Source of the DNA: CAYPGJ01 sp050174775
Lineage (GTDB): Bacteria > Planctomycetota > Phycisphaerae > Phycisphaerales > UBA1924
NCBI GenBank assembly: GCA_050174775.1
Contig: JBFXJP010000001.1
Span: forward strand, 930,001 to 994,000
Direction: 5' to 3'
DNA: 64,000 nt
Part shown: positions 61,381 through 64,000 of the stretch, piece by piece
How positions within the stretch are numbered: the first letter of the stretch is position 1
Layout of the letters: each line of letters starts with the position of its first letter
Translations under genes and position numbers: made by a program
Notes under the pieces: generated by a model
What the model was told of the DNA's origin: nothing
The model's input: the letters and a program-made list of their open reading frames with translations, nothing else
Databases searched by the model: none

Positions 61381-62751
61381 GTGCGAACGATCGCCATCGT
61401 CAACCAAAAAGGCGGCTGCGGTAAGACAACCACGGCGATCAACTTGGCCGGCGCGTTGGCGCGCCGCGGCCAAGCCACCCTCCTGATCGACCTGGACCCG
61501 CAGTCCCACTGCGCGGCCGGGCTCGGGGTGCCGGAGTCACGGATCGAGCGGCACGTGGGCGACGCCATGCTGACCCCCACGGCGTCCGCGATCGAGCGCA
61601 CGGGGCTGGTCTGGCCCGTATCCAAGCACCTCGATCTTGTGCCGAGCTCGATCCGGCTCGCGGGGCTCGAGGCGGCGCGCGGCGGTCTGGCCACGCTCGA
61701 CGACCGCGACACCCGTCTCCTCAGAGTTGTGCGAGCGCTGACGACCGGGCGGGAAGCACCCGACTATGGATGCTGCATCATCGACTGTCCGCCCACCATC
61801 GGCCTGCTGACGTACAACGCACTCCGCGCCGCGGACGAGGTGATCATCCCGGTCGAGACCTCGTTCTTCGCGATGCGCGGCGCCGAACGACAAGTGCAGA
61901 CCGTTCAGGCGCTGACCAAACGCTTCGGCAAAGACCTCCCCTATCACGTCCTGCCGACCATGCACGATGATCGGAGCCCTCTCGCGCGCCGCCTGCTCGA
62001 CGAGGTGCGCCGAACCTTCGGCGAACGTGTGCTCCCATCGGTCATCCGGCTGGACATGCGCCTGCGCGAAGCGGCCGCGGCGGGACGACCAATTGTCGAG
62101 CTTGCGCCCGACACAGCGGGGAGCGAGGACTACGCGCGACTTGCGCAATGGGCACTCGGAGAAGAACTGACGCCTCTCCGTGTCGTTGCCGCCGAGCAGC
62201 CTCCGGAATCCGCCGAGACCGCAGCGCCGCCTTGCTCCGACAGAGTCGATTCGGAGGGAGCGGAGCCCGAACGCTCCACGAACGACACCGCAGACGTTCT
62301 TCTCTCACGCGCAGCCGAAATGGCCGCGCGGATACGCTCGCTCTCTGCACGTAGCGACGCGTACCAGGCCAGGCTCGCCCGAGAAATCCCGTCGGACTCG
62401 CCAACTGAGACTATCGACCGCCTGTTCCGCGTACAGGCCTCCGCGCTCGCCCGCGTATTCATTGCGGGGGACTTCAACGGCTGGTCGCCGGCGGCGACCC
62501 CGCTCCGGTACAACGCGTCCAACGGATGGCACGAGACGAGAGTCTCGCTGCCCGCCGGACGCCAGCGTTATCGCTTTATCGTCGATGGAAAATGGACATC
62601 CGATCCGAATGCGGACGAGGAATCGGCCGCGGAAGACGGCTCGCCCGCGAGCATCGTGGTCGTCCGTCCTCGTGCCCCTGCGCCCCTTACCCCCCCTCGG
62701 CACAGCTCATCACACGGAGCCAGCGATGTCCCACCGACACTCCGCCGCTGA
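61381..62751 (+). CDS. ParA-type ATPase fused to a CBM48/AMPK-type glycogen-binding domain
   Basis: The 456-residue product has an N-terminal ParA/Soj ATPase (about 1-262): deviant Walker A KGGCGKTT (10-17), DLDPQSH, the Walker B-like IIDCPPTIGLL, and VIPVETSFFAMRG. A disordered acidic linker and a helical stretch (about 265-350) follow. The C-terminal beta-sandwich (about 357-428, VFIAGDFNGWSP; LPAGRQRYRFIVDGKW; SDPNAD) matches CBM48/AMPK-beta modules, with sugar-stacking Trp368 and Trp405 and Asn410 in place. No ParB is adjacent. The GTG start has no clear ribosome-binding site; the next gene overlaps its end by 26 nt. Confidence 0.85.
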   Translation: MRTIAIVNQKGGCGKTTTAINLAGALARRGQATLLIDLDPQSHCAAGLGVPESRIERHVGDAMLTPTASAIERTGLVWPVSKHLDLVPSSIRLAGLEAARGGLATLDDRDTRLLRVVRALTTGREAPDYGCCIIDCPPTIGLLTYNALRAADEVIIPVETSFFAMRGAERQVQTVQALTKRFGKDLPYHVLPTMHDDRSPLARRLLDEVRRTFGERVLPSVIRLDMRLREAAAAGRPIVELAPDTAGSEDYARLAQWALGEELTPLRVVAAEQPPESAETAAPPCSDRVDSEGAEPERSTNDTADVLLSRAAEMAARIRSLSARSDAYQARLAREIPSDSPTETIDRLFRVQASALARVFIAGDFNGWSPAATPLRYNASNGWHETRVSLPAGRQRYRFIVDGKWTSDPNADEESAAEDGSPASIVVVRPRAPAPLTPPRHSSSHGASDVPPTLRR

Positions 62752-64000
62752 CGCCCCAGTGGACCATCTGCGACTGATCGTCGGCGCGGGTGAACCAGCG
62801 GCCGCGCACGCAGCACTCGCGACGGATGAATTCGACGCGCTCGCGGATCTGTTTCTCGATGAGACGCCTCATCGGAACGGATCGTCGTCCGCGACTCGCG
62901 CTCCGCATGCCGCGCAGGACGAGGACGAATCTACGGCTCGTGTGACCATGAGGCTCGAGCTGGTCGTCGCGGCCAATGTGCCCAGACCACCGGGCGTCTG
63001 GTTCGTGGCCTATGCGAGATCCCGTGCGGCCACACTCCGCGCGAGCGTGCTGCTCGTGCGATCGGACAACGGGCTTGCTGAAGCACAGGTCGTGGCGCCC
63101 CTATCGCACGGCGCCGACAATGAAGGAAGCGACGAGGTCCGAGCACAAGACGCCGCCCACACGATCCTCGTGGCCACTCGCTCGATCCCAGACGAGATCG
63201 TCGCTCGCGTATCCCGGATCACGATCCTCTCGGGCTCCGGAGAAACGGGCGTGATCAGCGCCTACTCAGCGGTCAAGCGCGTTCTCACTGAAGGCGTAGC
63301 CGATCGCACCGGTCGCGCAACGATCGGCGTCTGCTTCGTCGGCACATCGCGCGAAAGGGCTCTCGCTGCACACCGCGCGCTGTATCGCGCGTGCGAATCG
63401 TTCCTGTCGGTCCACGTCGAATTCGCAGGAGCGCTCGAACGTGCAGACCACGCTGCCTGCCACACCGTGTGGCGCTCGCAAGACGCAACGCTCACGGAGG
63501 CCCTGCGAGCCTCCGAGAACGCGACACGCACCCCAAGGCGTGCACTCGCGCCTCACTCGCATCGTCCTTCCAACCCTCGCGTAGAAACCCCCTCTCCCGC
63601 TCCCGCCCCGACTCGTGCCGCACGATGCCAGACAAACAAACCGGCCCCAGCACCCGAGGCGTCGGACGCAGCCCTGCCCGCTCGCTGCCCGGAGGCGCCT
63701 GAGGTCCGCTTCCGAGTGGACCATGAAGGCGGGCTCCATCTGCACATCGAGGATGTGGCTTCGTCCGCAGCGGACGCTGCCGCAGCGCTCTTGGCCGCGA
63801 GCGCGTGGGCCGAACGTCACCACGAAACACTGGACGCGCTCGCGCTCGCCGCAGGCTTCCCCGCACTCCGCACGGACAAGCCCATCTGTCACCTCACGAC
63901 GCGCGATGCTCGCCGTGTGCGTCCGTACCTCGACACGTCCTTGCGGCTCGACGTCGTCGCGATGCCCGCCCGGCCGGGTGAACCGGTGCGCGTCGCGCTG
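62726..64000 (+). CDS. MinD/FlhG-like protein lacking a visible P-loop (3' partial)
   Basis: The frame is open from ATG 62726 for 425 codons to the right edge. The middle (about 140-265) follows the second half of MinD/FlhG-type ATPases: HTILVATRSIPDEIVARVSRITIL aligned to their strand, SGETGVISAYSAVKRVL as the T-x-x-x-D-A-Y-x-x-x-K helix, IGVCFVG as the asparagine-motif strand, and FLSVHVEFAGALERA ending in a W-R-S-Q motif where relatives have AVxxQ. No KGGxGK motif occurs upstream. A Pro/Ala/Arg-rich linker (about 270-325) precedes another folded part. It overlaps the ParA-CBM48 gene by 26 nt and is likely its partner; this is inference. Confidence 0.6.
   Translation, partial: MSHRHSAADAPVDHLRLIVGAGEPAAAHAALATDEFDALADLFLDETPHRNGSSSATRAPHAAQDEDESTARVTMRLELVVAANVPRPPGVWFVAYARSRAATLRASVLLVRSDNGLAEAQVVAPLSHGADNEGSDEVRAQDAAHTILVATRSIPDEIVARVSRITILSGSGETGVISAYSAVKRVLTEGVADRTGRATIGVCFVGTSRERALAAHRALYRACESFLSVHVEFAGALERADHAACHTVWRSQDATLTEALRASENATRTPRRALAPHSHRPSNPRVETPSPAPAPTRAARCQTNKPAPAPEASDAALPARCPEAPEVRFRVDHEGGLHLHIEDVASSAADAAAALLAASAWAERHHETLDALALAAGFPALRTDKPICHLTTRDARRVRPYLDTSLRLDVVAMPARPGEPVRVAL

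Overview
The window is GC-rich bacterial chromosome that reads as a member of the Planctomycetota, most likely class Phycisphaerae. The basis is the combination of an ECF sigma factor beside a Ser/Thr kinase with an N-terminal extension, PEP-CTERM-type sorting tails, a dockerin-tailed WGENVGW-repeat protein, secreted beta-helix proteins, many long signal-peptide proteins of unknown function, and scattered housekeeping genes rather than large operons. This is an inference from gene content; no rRNA gene is present.

Layout. 1-6 kb: end of an HtrA-type protease, a CocE/NonD-type lipoprotein hydrolase, and a sigma factor/kinase pair whose kinase is broken by an apparent one-base frameshift. 6-8 kb: small secreted and DNA-binding proteins, a PEP-CTERM protein, tRNA-Gly. 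8.1-11.2 kb: a secreted trio (beta-helix, WGEN-repeat/dockerin, paralogous beta-helix). 11.3-19.4 kb: a membrane-anchored unknown, thiS-thiG, a trypsin-like PEP-CTERM protein, a KAP-like NTPase, a phosphohexomutase and a DinG/XPD helicase. 19.4-27 kb: methyltransferases (including rsmG), the mrdA-rodA elongasome pair, folE2 and a membrane protein. 27-36 kb: histidine utilisation (hutH, hutU, hutG, hutI), interrupted by a palindromic tandem repeat, a thioredoxin-fold protein and a VOC/ArsR/SRPBCC module with its own candidate operator. 36-41 kb: map, an M16 peptidase, tRNA-Leu and tRNA-Phe, and a sigma/anti-sigma/secreted coiled-coil triad. 41-50.6 kb: a partial oligopeptide ABC transporter, a glycosyltransferase-like protein, a TPR protein, valS with an unusual insertion, and a gluzincin-like lipoprotein. 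50.6-58.5 kb: a structured non-coding interval, an MFS transporter, tRNA-Arg, the ribH-nusB-ftsY-AAA operon, a UbiA-family enzyme, and a lipoprotein/RsbW-like kinase/STAS/MlaE-type permease operon. 58.5-64 kb: guaA, aroB, a ParA ATPase fused to a glycogen-binding (CBM48) domain, and a second MinD/FlhG-like protein that lacks a visible P-loop and runs off the right edge.

The four hut genes together cover histidine to glutamate plus formamide. mrdA and rodA form the lateral-wall peptidoglycan synthase. The most distinctive points are the ParA-CBM48 fusion and its degenerate partner, the valS insertion with foreign-looking codon use, the broken kinase, a helicase missing one iron-sulfur ligand, the tandem palindromic repeat after hutH, and a recurrent TANNNT hexamer 6-8 nt before many start codons that suggests leaderless transcripts.

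Many genes start with GTG, so several starts are best guesses. Coordinates for trimmed starts were chosen from ribosome-binding sites, overlaps with neighbours, and where family similarity begins.
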